Shown piece by piece: positions 1-12,900 of a DNA stretch of 64,000 nucleotides (its first letter is position 1; every line of letters starts with the position of its first letter). Location: contig OU015533.1 in the NCBI GenBank assembly GCA_907165065.1, forward strand, positions 24,816,578-24,880,577, given 5' to 3'. Origin of the DNA: Caprimulgus europaeus. Lineage: Eukaryota > Chordata > Aves > Caprimulgiformes > Caprimulgidae. The notes under the pieces were generated by a model. The model was not told where the DNA came from and made no database searches. It saw only the letters and a program-made list of their open reading frames with translations. A program made the translations under genes and the position numbers.

Positions 1-3000
1 CTCATAGAAACTAAGGAATTTGCTCCAATTGATAAAGTAATACATGAATTAGCCAGAGGATAAATATATTCTCTCCTAAGTCAGCTCACAGACAACATGA
101 AGCTACAGAATGAGTTGTGTCACATTAAGAAAGTCATTTTCAGGTGAAAAAAAAAACAGAAATTGAAAAGTTTGCCGAAGCAAGATTTTTTCGGTATGAT
201 ATTATAAACTGTAAAAGCTGATTAAAAATAATGATGGGGGCTGTCTGAAGTAACTATAATATCCATACTGCAAAATGTATTTTAAAATACTGATGTTCCA
301 TCCTGGTATTAAATATCACTCTTAAAGATCAGCAGAAGAGGGCTTTAGAGTTGGAGGATAACCAGGTTTCAAAGTCACCAAGCAATGTAACATCACTGTA
401 GCACTAAACACGAGTATTAAGGTTATTACTAAAAAATTGCAATTTAAAGTTTAGTCTACGTTGATGGTCTAAGTGCAGTTAGTTTTGAGCAGCTGTGTAT
501 AAACTAGAGGTCAACAGGTGCCAAATACTGCTAATCAGTTGGCCTCTGGCTCATCACAGTCAGTCATTACTGGACAGTTAACAATGACCTACATTTCCTG
601 GAAATCGGCTACCCCTTGCTCCTCCAGTGTTTCAGAGGGCAAATTAAACTCTGCTATTTCAGGAAAACCACCCAGTTAATATTATTTGATTTGGCTACAA
701 TTTATTTTAATATATTACGTAAGGCTGTTTTTTGCAGGGGAAGGGAGTTGGTGGATTGTTTGGGTTTTTTACTGTTCAAATATTCAATACTTTTAAGGGC
801 TGGAGTTTGGACTATTTCTTTCTGCGAAGAAAATCTAACACTCAAAAATCATCAGTCTGGATGTTAGCCGATACAGAATTTTAATACTTAGTAGCCACAT
901 TTGTCAGATGGGTAAATGCCAGCAATTTCTAGCTGGTGCCTGGGAGTTTTGATTTTATGGCATGTTTCATTATTCTCAAAACTCCCCTTTTGCGGCAGCA
1001 CAAAAAAATAATGTTCGGTGCTGGGCATTTTCATCGGGCTGTCACACTGCAAATAATACAGCAAACATTAGATTTCATTTAAACAAAACCTTGCTGATTC
1101 AGTTCTACACCCAAGATACATTTATTTTGCTACCATATCAAATTAAAACACTCCCTTATCTCCAAAGACTATTTTCAAATAGAAAAGCAAAGTAACCTGA
1201 AAGCCAAATCATGTTGCCATTCAAAACGATCACTCTGTACAACAGCTAGGGCAAAAAGCCTTAAGGCAAGCCCACATGTGAACAAACCAATTCAGTATTC
1301 TCACCTCCTTGTTCAAAATTCTATACCCTTAGCATTCATATTTATGCATGGCATGAACTACTTCTACCAGCCACTAAAAAGTTTAGTCTTCTCTAAAATT
1401 GGGCAGCTACACACAATGTCTGTGGGTAACACCATGCAGGCATTCCCAAGTCTGAGACGTATCTAACATACCTTGCTAGGAGAGACCAAACTCAGCTTTA
1501 ATGGCCAGCGATGAAGAAGCTGAAATAATTACAGTGCCTGCCCAAGACAATGTTTGGTCTCTCCAAATTGGCAGGGTAAAATGAACTAATTAAGTTCTGC
1601 AGTAATTGGAGATATTGCAATATGGAATAGCTTCATTAAGGGCCAGTAGTTTACCAGATGCTCAATGTCTCCTTCTGCAGTAGATTCAAAACAGTTTTCT
1701 AGTCTCAGAGCATTTGCAATATGTTCTGGATAAAACTGCAGGATCTGGATTTTAGGGCTCACTTCTGAATTATTCATTTACAAGGCACCATTAAAAGTGT
1801 GACTCAAAAGATCTTTTTTGTGTGCATATAATGCACAAGGCCGTGAATTAACAGAGCTGTTTTCCTCCACAAGTTGCAACGGACTACAGCACAAAAATAG
1901 CAGAACTAGTGCTCAGTTTCACTTTAAATCACAAAAAAAAGTGATTAAAAAAAAAGAGGTACAGAAGGCATTACATGCTTTCCTTAAGAAAAACCACATT
2001 CTCTTAATGCAAGAACTTAAGGCACAGCTCATAAGTCTTTCAGCCATACTACTGGCTGTATTTATCAAGATAAGTAGCCTTGGGTGCTGCCTCCTTTGTG
2101 AGAGACGAGACCTCCACAGACACCAGCCCGCCAAAAAAACCAAAAAGCCGGCACACCATCACCTCTGTGTGCATGTGCAGCAACCCACTCAGCACACGGG
2201 ATTGCTCTTTAATGAATATGCCTGCACGGTTTTCAGGATCTTGGGCTGTTGTTTGAAAAACATGACAGCATTGATGGGGTCCTGTCACTGTTTTTCAAGG
2301 GACCATATTTAACCCAGCAGCTGGTCCCTGGCAAAGGGCCGAGCTCTGCTAAACAACGTCGTGCGCGGCCCTGGAGAGATGCTTGTCGGGAGCTCCTTTT
2401 TAAATTGTATTTAGTTGTGTTTGTGGCACTTAAAACCAAAAGGGTGTTTGGGTTGTTTTGGTTTTGTTTTTTAATTATTACCATATCATTGGAAAAGAGC
2501 CCTCCTATTTTCAACTAGAAAAGTCACACTGAAATACAGCAATATTAGCCATAACTTAGAATAACAATTCAAGTAATTACCCTTCACATGAATGGGTTGC
2601 ACGGAGGAAGAATACTTCTGTTTAACATGCTAATATGTAATATAACCCAACAGCACACTGATTTAAATATTAACCTGTCATTTAACACTTATCTATAATT
2701 TCAGCCAATGTTTTTAGTAATACTACCCTTTTAAAGAAAAAGAAAAATACTGGGCATTAGTCCAAAGCCTCAGGTCAAAGTTAATGGAGTCAACATTGAC
2801 CAGTGATTCACCAAGGAGTGAATCACAACCCCCAGCAAGAGGTGATGGCACAGAACTAGGAAAGAAAAAAAAAATAATAAATTGCAGACTAAAGCAAATA
2901 TTTCACAATTTTGTTCCTTCAGCCTCCCCCCAGCCTTCCTCTTTAAATTATTTCTGTCCCTTGTGGAACACTGTCACACACATACACAGAGGTATCCACA

Positions 3001-5775
3001 AGCACAGGCAGGCACCCGTGTTTTAGGTTTATTACTGAAGAATTTTTCCCCTTCCCATGTGAAAGCATCACAGAAATAACCGTGTATTTGATGCCTGAAG
3101 TGTTTAACTAAAGCTATTCAAAGGCATTTTACTTCCTGCCTGTGCAACAGGCAACAGATTTTTAGATGCCTCAACATGACGTGCTAGTCTCAAAGATTCA
3201 TTTGGGGGGACAAGCGAGCACAGACTGGCACCTGAACTGGAGCATGTGCACCCAGAGCCCTGTGTGGGACCCATCTGACCCAGGGCTCGTTACTGCCCTT
3301 TGGAGCCGCGCTAACCACTTCCCTTAATATCAGATGCATTGACTGGAAAGGCGCCAGCGCTCCCTCATGTGACAGAGTCCACAAGTGCCCGTTTGTTCTT
3401 TCCCCCTTGTGCAATTTCTTGACTTGTATCAGAAGAAGCGATGGTTTTGGCAGAGCCAAGAGGCAGGGCAGGAAGGGCCAGGTCTCCCTTGCAAGAGGAA
3501 GGGCCCGCAGCCAGGAGGGCAAGCAGCTGCGATGCTTCCCCCTCGCCAAGAGCTCAGCTCTTCCCCACTCAACACCAACACCTATTTCGAGGAGAAATAC
3601 ATTAAGGTATTTGATGTGTGCATTACCATTGTCCAACACTTCTAACTGCAGGGAAAGTAAGGTTTTTAATATTTTTCCCAAGCAAACAGTGATTTGATTT
3701 TATTTATAATATTTTCTTCACAATTTTGTAGAGAAGAGAAAGAACTCTCAGCACAGAAGGACACGCTTTGCTTTCCCGTGATCCATGTAAGCAGGAGGTG
3801 CCTTGTACTCATGGTTTGATTTTATTTTTTTGTTGTTCACTCAGTGATACGCTCTTCCAGCCACATCGATAGCTTAGTCTGGACATATAAAGGCACATTT
3901 AATAAGATAGACATAAATGTTAAACAATTCACATTAAGCCACCGTCTGGCCCCCAGTGGAAATTTTCATGTTCTAGATTTACATATCAGCATTTGCCATC
4001 TGGGCAGAGTCTGTTATACATTTTATGAGAAAATCTCTGACTACATTGTAAAGTTTGACAATTAACTCCTATTGCTCCTAAGCAAACATGTTTGCAGAAG
4101 GATAACAAAAGGTAAGAAACCCTATTTTAATGTTATTTTCATAAACTGAATTTTGTGCTTTCAACAAAATGCTAACCTTTCGTTTCATCCCTGTTTGGTT
4201 TATCTGACTGGTTTTGTTTGGTATATAAACCATTTCCAGGTAGCACTGGTAAAGTGGAAACATCTAGTGACCCAAGAGTAAGCAGAGAAACAATGTGAGA
4301 AAGCACTCTCACTTTCAACCTGTTATTAGCCATCCCCTTAATACAGAGCACATCTGTGGGTTTTACACATTTACTTCTTGAAGTCATGCCTTTTGCAACA
4401 CAAATTGGGATAGCACTGGTAATACTTCACACCAGGCAAGGATTTGTTTGTCTTTCCCATAATCCATTAGCACCTGACTCCAAGAAGAGAGAAAACTTCA
4501 GGTGCCAGCGTGAATAAATGGAAAAGCAGAATGGCAGAAGCTATTTACGCTGGAGGGCAGAGGGGGATAATAACAATTTCAGATGTCTGGATTGAAGATT
4601 TGGAAATGTGACAGAGCAGACAGCTGTCAAACAAAGCCATGTGCCAGCAACCTGTGATTTGTGAACGCACAAGGTCAAATCCCTCACTGCCCTGTGGAGC
4701 TGCCTCCTGTCCCACATTCCTCACCCAGACCTTCCAGGCAATCCAGGAAGAAAGAGGGGGCTTGGGTAGGTGTGAGGGGGTGTCATTTTTTCTTTCATAC
4801 CTGTGCCACTTACTACTGGTGTGACTGGACTGACACTAAACCAGCCTGCTTCTGCTTCTTGATGTCCATTTGCTCTTCCTGTCCCTAATGCGTCTTTGGA
4901 TGCCCAATATCTTGGTCTGCAAACTCTTTTTAAGCCCTTGAATGTTAACTTACCTGAAAAAGGACTCTAAAAGGGTTGTAAAGCCATAGCTTCAAAGAAC
5001 TGATGTTTTAAGAGAATTTCCACTCCATGTCTTTATAAATAAGTGTGTTGAAAAATGCTGACCCTGTGTCTTGGGACAGTCTTCTGCCCCAACAGAGACA
5101 CACGAGATAAGCCAAGTCCCTGAAATGTGTTTGTAGACAAATCTCATTTTCTCACCAAAGAAAGAAACCTCTAGAATGCTTTGCCAGGCAGGAACAGAAA
5201 TAGTCTTGGTATTTCATTAGCTAAAAGTGTTCAGCCTCTGTTCTCTCCTAACGTACTTCTTATATTTCAGACTGTACTACCCACTGTCTTCCAACAGGCT
5301 CTCCTAATAAATGCCAAATTATCAGGATCTACTCTTATAAATGAGATTAGCTGAAAAACTCCCTGGCTGGATTGTCCAGCATTCTTAAGAAAGTTTCATG
5401 GCAAGCTGTGTCTAGGCATTATTCTGACAAAGACGGGGAGAGGCTCTGGCCGTCTGAAAGGACAATCTTCCTCTGCAAGTACAATTCTGGACACTACCCA
5501 CCCATTCTCCCAACTTTCACTCCAGAAGTAACTCCTCCGAGAGGTGAATGATGTATTTCGCCTGAAAAGGCATCTTCCAGGAATGGTATGAACAAAGGCT
5601 ACGACTGTTAAGATCTGTACAGCTCCCAATATGATGGCTTTTCCATATGATACATGCTATGGCAAGCAAGCTTTCCAAATTGCTAGGGAAAACATATACC
5701 TGATATATTCACCAGTAATAGTGAAAAGACAGGTTTCTTTAAGCCTGAAGAATGTAAAATGAGCAGGAATGTAAC

Positions 5776-5806
5776 TGAAATAAAGAACAGCCTGTTCTTT
5801 ATTTCA
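5776..5806. repeat. 31-bp perfect inverted repeat
   Basis: The arms TGAAATAAAGAACAG (5,776-5,790) and CTGTTCTTTATTTCA (5,792-5,806) are exact reverse complements around a single C. The central part is the steroid-receptor element at 5,784-5,798. The arms extend beyond what a receptor site alone needs, so the whole could be a cruciform-capable palindrome or the remnant of a small mobile element. Confidence 0.9.
5784..5798. promoter_or_regulatory. Perfect palindromic steroid-receptor element (GRE/ARE type)
   Basis: The 15 bases read AGAACAGCCTGTTCT, an exact match to the inverted-repeat consensus AGAACAnnnTGTTCT bound by glucocorticoid, androgen, progesterone and mineralocorticoid receptors. 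It sits at the centre of a longer perfect inverted repeat (5,776-5,806). The match is seen directly. Binding in vivo and action on NFE2L2 are inference. Confidence 0.6.
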
Positions 5807-5826
5807 TAAACAGTAAGCTGTTTATG
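5805..5826. repeat. Second inverted repeat with forkhead-type cores
   Basis: The arms CATAAACAG (5,805-5,813) and CTGTTTATG (5,818-5,826) are exact reverse complements separated by TAAG. Each arm contains a forkhead-type core (ATAAACA / TGTTTAT). It directly abuts the 31-bp palindrome, sharing two bases with it. Forkhead binding is inference from the motif. Confidence 0.75.
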
Positions 5827-6415
5827 GTCATTAATGTACTAACTTCATTCCAACTCCAAAAGCTGCAACATCCTAATGCTAACAGTAGAGCAAGAACACT
5901 GCAGGTAAGAAAAACACCCTCATCAGAAAGACAGCAAAGAGAAGGAAAAGGAGAGACATGAAGAGAAGTTTACTTCCTCACTTTGACAACAGTTCTCTGT
6001 TTTTCTGCAAAATCAATCAATCCTCACCTCCATGCCACTTCTTAAAATACTGAATGTGTGCAAGAGCCTCGCAGCACTTCCAGCCTGGGGCACAGCAGCA
6101 GGAACGACATTCTCCTCTCTGGCTCATTAATCCCTGGAGTCAGAAAAACACACATATCCCTCCCCACTACATTCAGTCTGCCTTGAGGTGACCGTTTCTG
6201 GTACAACAGATCAGGGGATTCTTGCTCAGTGCTGCAGATCTTTTTGCAGAAGATTGTTCAATGCTCTATCTCAGGAACTCCAGAAGTAGCTGTGTTTTTC
6301 TAAACTGTATAATCAATATATCTTTTAGAAGGAAGATTTAAAACAATGGTGTTTAATACAGACAATGTGGTTTCCAGGGGCTGAATGGTCCCAAGACAGA
6401 TCCTGCCTCAACATT

Positions 6416-6482
6416 TTTTTAAAAAAAAAAACAACCCTAACAAAACCAAAACAAGCAAACAAAAAAAACAACCCCACCCACA
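6416..6482. repeat. A/C-rich low-complexity tract
   Basis: A run of A interrupted by single or double C, with one or two G, follows a short T run. On the minus strand it reads as a GTTTT-rich tract. A comparable tract lies at 16,262-16,330. Neither has a target-site duplication I can define, so I do not call them retrotransposon tails. Confidence 0.7.
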
Positions 6483-9258
6483 CAGGGCAGTGGGGGGAAG
6501 CCAAAAGCCACTGTCTCATTTGCATGGCTTGTAGAAAGCAGTCTTAAACCTGACATTGGTACTTAATTTCTTTGTATAACATCTGATTTTTCAAAAGTTA
6601 TTCTACAGTATTCGTGGCCAAATCTGTCATGCATTGTATCGGCTCCAAATTCTCCTATTTCTGCCTTAGCATAAAGGAAAAGACAGTGAGTGAGGTCTAA
6701 TGTTGTGGGCTGATGACAATTAACTTTTATTGAATAAATTTAACTATGCCCATATTTACAAGCACTACCCTCGCTGCTAAGCAAAAGCCAAAAATGGTCA
6801 TGGGTGTCATCCCACTTCTTCAAACTTAGTCCTAAATCTCGTGACATCCCAGAGTGCTTTCTGGAACATCAGTACCTAAAGCAATATATCTTACATATTT
6901 TCAGAGCTTTGCTGTTTCAGATGGGTCTGTTCTTCCCTTTTCCTTTTTAGGTCTTAATTATTTTGTGTTAATCTAAATTTCACTTTTCCACAGTATATTT
7001 GGCTAATATAAAATCCCTCTGAATCCCTCTTTCAGCTTAACAGACCCATTTACTTGCTGCTACTTTACTCTATCTTGCATCAGCAGTCTTACAAAATAAT
7101 TAAGTCAATAAGCACACAAAGTTAATATGTATCCAAGTTACAATCTATTACACAAGTCACATAATTGAACTGGGAGGCTGGCAAACATATGTAACTGTTT
7201 TATAAAAGCGTGGGTTAGACTATTTGTTTTTACATGCTTGATACATGAACAAAACTCCCCTGTGTTGCCCCACCAAGTAAACTGAGTGATTTTGTTGTAG
7301 CTGACTTTCGAGTTGTTGTCTACACATCACGTACTGCACCATGTAACTCCATTTTGAACTAGCATCCATCTCAGACAGAAGTCTACTTCGTATCAGGAAA
7401 AGCTGATCTCAATGGCTTTGTCTTTGGGTTTTTTCCCTCCCAAGTCAAAACTGCATCACAAAAAACCTGGCAATTGTTGAATTTTGTAAATTATACAAGA
7501 AAACAATCCTTACCCTACCTGTCAAATAATATAAAAATTATACAGCATCTGAAAACACTGCTGATCTTTTAACCACAGGAATACAAAAGCCTTTGTGTCC
7601 CAATTAATTTTATGTATTGAATCTATAGTACTTGGAAAACAATTACCTGTTAAATTATTATCTTCAAGCTATACTGCTGTACCCAACCAGGCATGCACCA
7701 TGTGCAGACATTGCCACAGGTTACTCATTCATTTATCTACAAGAGAATGTTTATAATAATGGCTCAGTCATCTGGGAAACATGATCCAGTCAAATTATAA
7801 CACTCTTATGTCCACTGAAACAAATCAGGATGCAAGAAAAGATGAACACAGAAACAGAGAAAAGAACCTGACAAAACTGCAAATAACACTTACGAGGTTG
7901 TATTAACCTTGAGTTCTAACCTATGAGCCACTATTTTGATTTCATCAAGATTACACTTTGCAAAAGCATGTTTCAAAGCAAACATGAAAACAGTGTGTGT
8001 ATTTGTGAGTCAAAACGTTCTCCAGGATTACACCTTTCTTGTATTACATTTTCACTACAGTGGGATCTTGCTGTAAAGCTCCCATTTTCAGTTGCCATTT
8101 TGCCGATGGCCAAGTTATGGGGACAGGCATCAGACGGGTCATTACGGCTGCAATACAGCCTGGCTGTGCAAACAGCATGCTCTAGCATTACAAGCAGCAT
8201 GTCTCACCAAGGTTCACGTCACTATCTCCCAAGCAACTTTGTTGTTGTTTGTGGGCCAAACTGCAATTGCAAGCAACAGGAATATATATCTTTGTGGGTT
8301 CAAAAGCAATGAGGTTCACTAACTGTACTGCCAGCCCACAGCCATCAGCCCTCCCTCAGTAACACAGACACCTACTCCATAAGGCTCCATCAAGGGAATC
8401 CTTCCACCCTTCTGAGCTGAGCTGACAAAGAAGGAGTAAGTACGCTCCCAGACTCGGGGAACTCGCCACACGAGCACCATGTCAGCCTGAAGGTACTACC
8501 TAACACTCAAAGCTTAGGAACCGGGTCACGCTGCAGGGCACACAGCCTGCTCCAGGGGCGATCAGCTGTAACGTGCTCTGCCAGTGCCAGCCCACATCTG
8601 GCCGCGCGTGCAGGCGCCCACCTCCCACTGCAGTCTGCGGGGCACAGCTGTTACGAACCTTTGTGGGTCAGAGTCTTGCAATTAATGTGCACTTTTCACA
8701 TACAAAATTTATACAGATAATACTGGGAATTTAGTGTCAGTGCACAGTTTTGAATAATTAAGTAGGGTCGATTTTTTTTTTTTTAAGTGTTTCAACTTAA
8801 AATGCACTTTGAAAGGTTCCTCAGTTTCTACAAGGAGGAAGGAGAAAAAAAAAGAAAAAAGGCCAAAACACATTGCTATTCAACTGTTCACCACTGGACA
8901 GTACAGGATCGTAACAGATTTGAGGAAGGGAAGCCCAGTGTGACAAATTTTGCTGTGGTACACTATCTGTCCAAACAAGCAATTCATGGTTAAATGGTTT
9001 GTTTGACACCGTGCATGGCCTTCATTAGTGACATACTACAGAAAAGCTCCAGTAAATAACAATACCCTTCAACTACACACCGATGACCAAAAGTGCTCCT
9101 CCTAAGTTTACATGAAATATCATAGAAATAATTATTTAAATTGCATTAAAGGAGTTTGTATAGCTTTTCCCCTTCCTCCAACCACACCAAGATAGACAAT
9201 GAGAGTTGTTTTTCCATAGAATGAGACAAAGATAGATTTTACTCATTTTCTTAAGCGT

Positions 9259-9303
9259 CTGTAATTCATTCATTCATTTGTAATTCATCTGTAATTCATT
9301 TCT
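9259..9303. repeat. Short TAATTCATT repeats
   Basis: The element CTGTAATTCATT or close variants occurs three times in tandem with small gaps. It looks like local slippage duplication in intron sequence. Confidence 0.7.
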
Positions 9304-9869
9304 CAGCAAAGAGCAATCCTATAAAAGCCATCACGCCCCACAGAGGTTTCAGGAAGCTCTTCCACTTGAAGGTCCTGCAAAGTTAAACAACTAAATCGGA
9401 AAGCTCAAGAAGGGCCAACATGTCAGGTGTCCACATACCAATTTATCATTTTTTGTACACAGTGACAGCTTTTGCTTAAACAAGATAAACTGAGAAACTG
9501 AACAACACCATGTACAAAACTACAGCTGTTTCTGTGTGGTGCAATCCAACCCTCACTTTAAGTCCTGTGTAGCACTCAATTTATAAATTCTGAAAGCAAA
9601 ATGAGCTAATTCATCTTCCAAGGCATGAATCAGAGTAGGTATTTGGCTTTATGCCTCTTGCCAAATTATATAAAAGCAGCAATTCTTGATATCCTCAAAA
9701 GAGAAAAAAAAAACCCAATCCAAAATTCAACCATCAGTAATTCTGTCCTTCCATCCAAATCAGAAGCCACCACCGCTCACCATATTCCCTGGGGCTTCCA
9801 CGTCCATCCCCTTGGAGCACACAGGAGGCTCGCAGCTGTACAGTTGATTATCACAGGGCTGCCTCTTTC

Positions 9870-9903
9870 AGCCTTTTGGTTAAATGAGCCTTTTGGTTAA
9901 ATG
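9870..9903. repeat. 17-bp perfect tandem duplication
   Basis: AGCCTTTTGGTTAAATG is present twice back to back (9,870-9,886 and 9,887-9,903) with no mismatch, which suggests a recent duplication in intron sequence. It covers a chance open frame and has no evident function. Confidence 0.85.
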
Positions 9904-12900
9904 TCCCCAAGAAATCAAGGTAGAGGCCAATCCCTGATGTGTGTCCCCTCACACGCTCTACCAGCACCTACCATGGCCAAAACAAGATTGTTTCCTACAA
10001 ATAAACATGTCAACATATGTCAACATGTCTCTTCCACTCATAATCAGTAAACATATACCAGGCATGCTAAGAAGGTTAACAAACATTAAATACTGGGGGG
10101 AGGCCAGAGGCTATCCAGTTTACAAGTGTATTACAGTACAGTGTATTTAGCAGACTCTAAAATCAGCATTTACACGTGATTTTTCTAGAAGACATTACAG
10201 AAGATTTAATTGCTTTCCAGATGTAATTAGAATAAATTTGTTGAGCAAAAGGGATAAGGTCACTTGTAAAATAAGATAATATGGAATGCAAAGAAAATGT
10301 CAGGTTTGGATCTTGAACAGTTTTCTGCCTTTGACCAAAACACTTTATTTCCTTATGCCTCAGTAAATACTTGGAAAAGAATCAGATTAGAGCAAATTAT
10401 CAGTAAAAATTGCAAGATTCTGAAGTTCCTCTATAGCACAGGTAATTCAGACAATAAGGGGCAGAGATCTTTTCAGAGTAAATCACTAAGAGTCAGCTAC
10501 GAACTATTAATTCTGTTATTACTACTTGCATTTTATAAGACCTTGTTCATCATTTCTGCCACATACACACCCAATTTATCAAAAACTCTCACCCCAAGCT
10601 TACTTTTGAATTTTAAATAATTCTATGGCTCTGACCATAGTAACAGAGTTTTTCAGAATAATTTAAAGCACTCTATTATCAGCTTCATTATTTAAGTGGC
10701 AGCAAAAACAAACTTCAAGAGATGAGAGGTGTCTAGAGATGTTTGTACTGGTTATCATCCGAGCAAGGATTCCCAAGAGCAGTAGTTGCAGACTACATTC
10801 TTGAAGTGGCAGATAATAAAGGATCACAAATCAAACTGGGAAATGTTCCACGAAACTACAATATTCCACTAAGTCACAACAATTTATACTAGTTGGAAGA
10901 ACTGATCTGATAATATTCTAGTTCAAATACTAAAACCAAATTAGAAAGCAAAGTATCAGAAGTCACTGTACTGTAATTCTCTGTTACAGCATACAGAGCT
11001 ATGAGGCACCTAAACATGATGTGCATTTCCATAGCCAAAGAATTCAACTTAAATAATTTGGAAGACCACCTGTCAGAAGTTACGACTTAGTTTCAAATAT
11101 AAGTTCTGTTTTTCCATACTGCACTATTTTAATAGTACTATTTTTGCTATTCAAGTGCTTTCACTTTCATCCTTAGGTATCTTAAATCTTACTTATTTGA
11201 AAAGTTTACTCAGGTTTGTTTGATTTATTTTACAAATATCAGCAGGACAATCTTCCAGAAATTCCTCAGCTGACACATATCTGCTCAAGACCCATCTACA
11301 GTAGAAAAAAAAAGTGCAAATATAATTCAATGTTATAAAACAGAAAATATGCCCATGCATCTCATGTCAATTAATTCACAGAAGATTGCACCACAGTCTA
11401 CAGTACACTTGTTCCAAGGACACTTAATGACTGTATTATCTGCTCTGGTGCATACCTATCAGTCACTACTTCTGCGATACCGGTGAAGACAAGCGTTCTT
11501 GTAACAAGCTGGGGTGTAAAACCCCCACTGGCACGTCTCAGGTGACCTCTGCTGCTAAAGTCTCCATATCCTCCCTCCAGCCATGAAGCTTCTGAAAAAC
11601 TGTTATCCACCTTAGCTGAGCTGCACCAACCTTCAGAGTCACTCACCCACCCCTGCCACCCTCTTCTGCCCATCCTTTTATTAGCCAGCTGACTGCAGAA
11701 CATGTCATCCGGTCACACAACTGCACGCAATCTGACTGGAAATACCCTGGTTTAGGACAAAATTTGTCCCTCTTACCCAACCACACATAACTCAAGCAAA
11801 CAGTTCCTGAAGACAGAAGGAAGAAGTGACTGAGCATCCAGGCGGCACAAACCACAAATGCCGGCTGTGGAGCAGACAAACACTGGCCATCTTACATGGG
11901 GGCAGGGAGCATTCAGAGCAGCAGATCTGCATCCACCATGTGCTGCCTGGGAATTCTCAATGGGGACCTTCCAACAGCCCAAGCAGCACAGGAGTTGCTC
12001 CACTCTAATTATAGCAATAAGTAGGGAGGTACTAATTTTACCACAGGGGTTCAAACAAACAAAACCCTCCAGGATCTTTCTATCCTAGCTCTTTATGGCT
12101 AAATGGTGGCAATGATCTGATCAGGAAGCAAATCAAACTCACAGCAGCTTTTCACATAACTCAGCTGTAGAAGAGTCACTGCTTCAACATTTAGTGGGCA
12201 TTAATTTCAAACACAGCAAATAGGCTCACCTTTAATCATAAAACAAACCTCTTCTTAAAGGCAGGCTATCAACCAAGCTCTTTCTGAGTCAATTTCTCAA
12301 GTATGCAAACTCTGTTTTGCAAGCAGTCTCCAGGAGTAGGGTTTTTCATAAGTACAAGAGACAGCATGTAAAACCAATACAGCAAACAGCAATAAAACTT
12401 TGAAACTGCAATACAGAGGTGGGGGTAAGGAGGGAAAAGTTGGTATCTTTATGTTTCATAGTCATACAGAAGATACTTCCTTAAAAGGTTTGAAAGAGAT
12501 GGTTTCAAACTGGTCTTACATAACTTGTTGCTCCAACATCAAACTTAAAGGAACTTTGTTTTTCTTTCTCTTCTCTTTTTTAATTGCATCACTCAAAATA
12601 ATACCACCGAAGTTAGACTAAAAGTCTTAAGACTCTGCAAGACAAGTACAAGGTTAGGTGGTCTCAATTCCCTCAGTACTGCAATAGCATCAGACAGACA
12701 TACTTCTTGAAACGGTTTAGTTTAACCATAAAAATAGGAAACACTCAATAGTAATTAACAGCACCTTAAAAATAACTTAGCTAAAATAAACCTGCTGGTT
12801 TGTATTCCTTCTTTCCAGTAAAAAAACCCTGCAGCTAATCAGGCCAAAATCAGAAACCCTAACTGACATAATGAAAAACTTCAACTAGATCTATAGTGTG

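Noticed and set aside
1818-2312. 164-codon open frame on the plus strand
   Set aside because: Lysine-rich and cysteine-rich chance composition, overlapping frames on the minus strand, no domain, no splice or promoter context.
3190-3681. 163-codon minus-strand open frame
   Set aside because: No recognisable domain; the patch is merely GC-richer than its surroundings and open in three frames.
6416-6482. A/C-rich tract as a retrotransposon poly-A tail
   Set aside because: No element body upstream and no target-site duplication; treated as low complexity.
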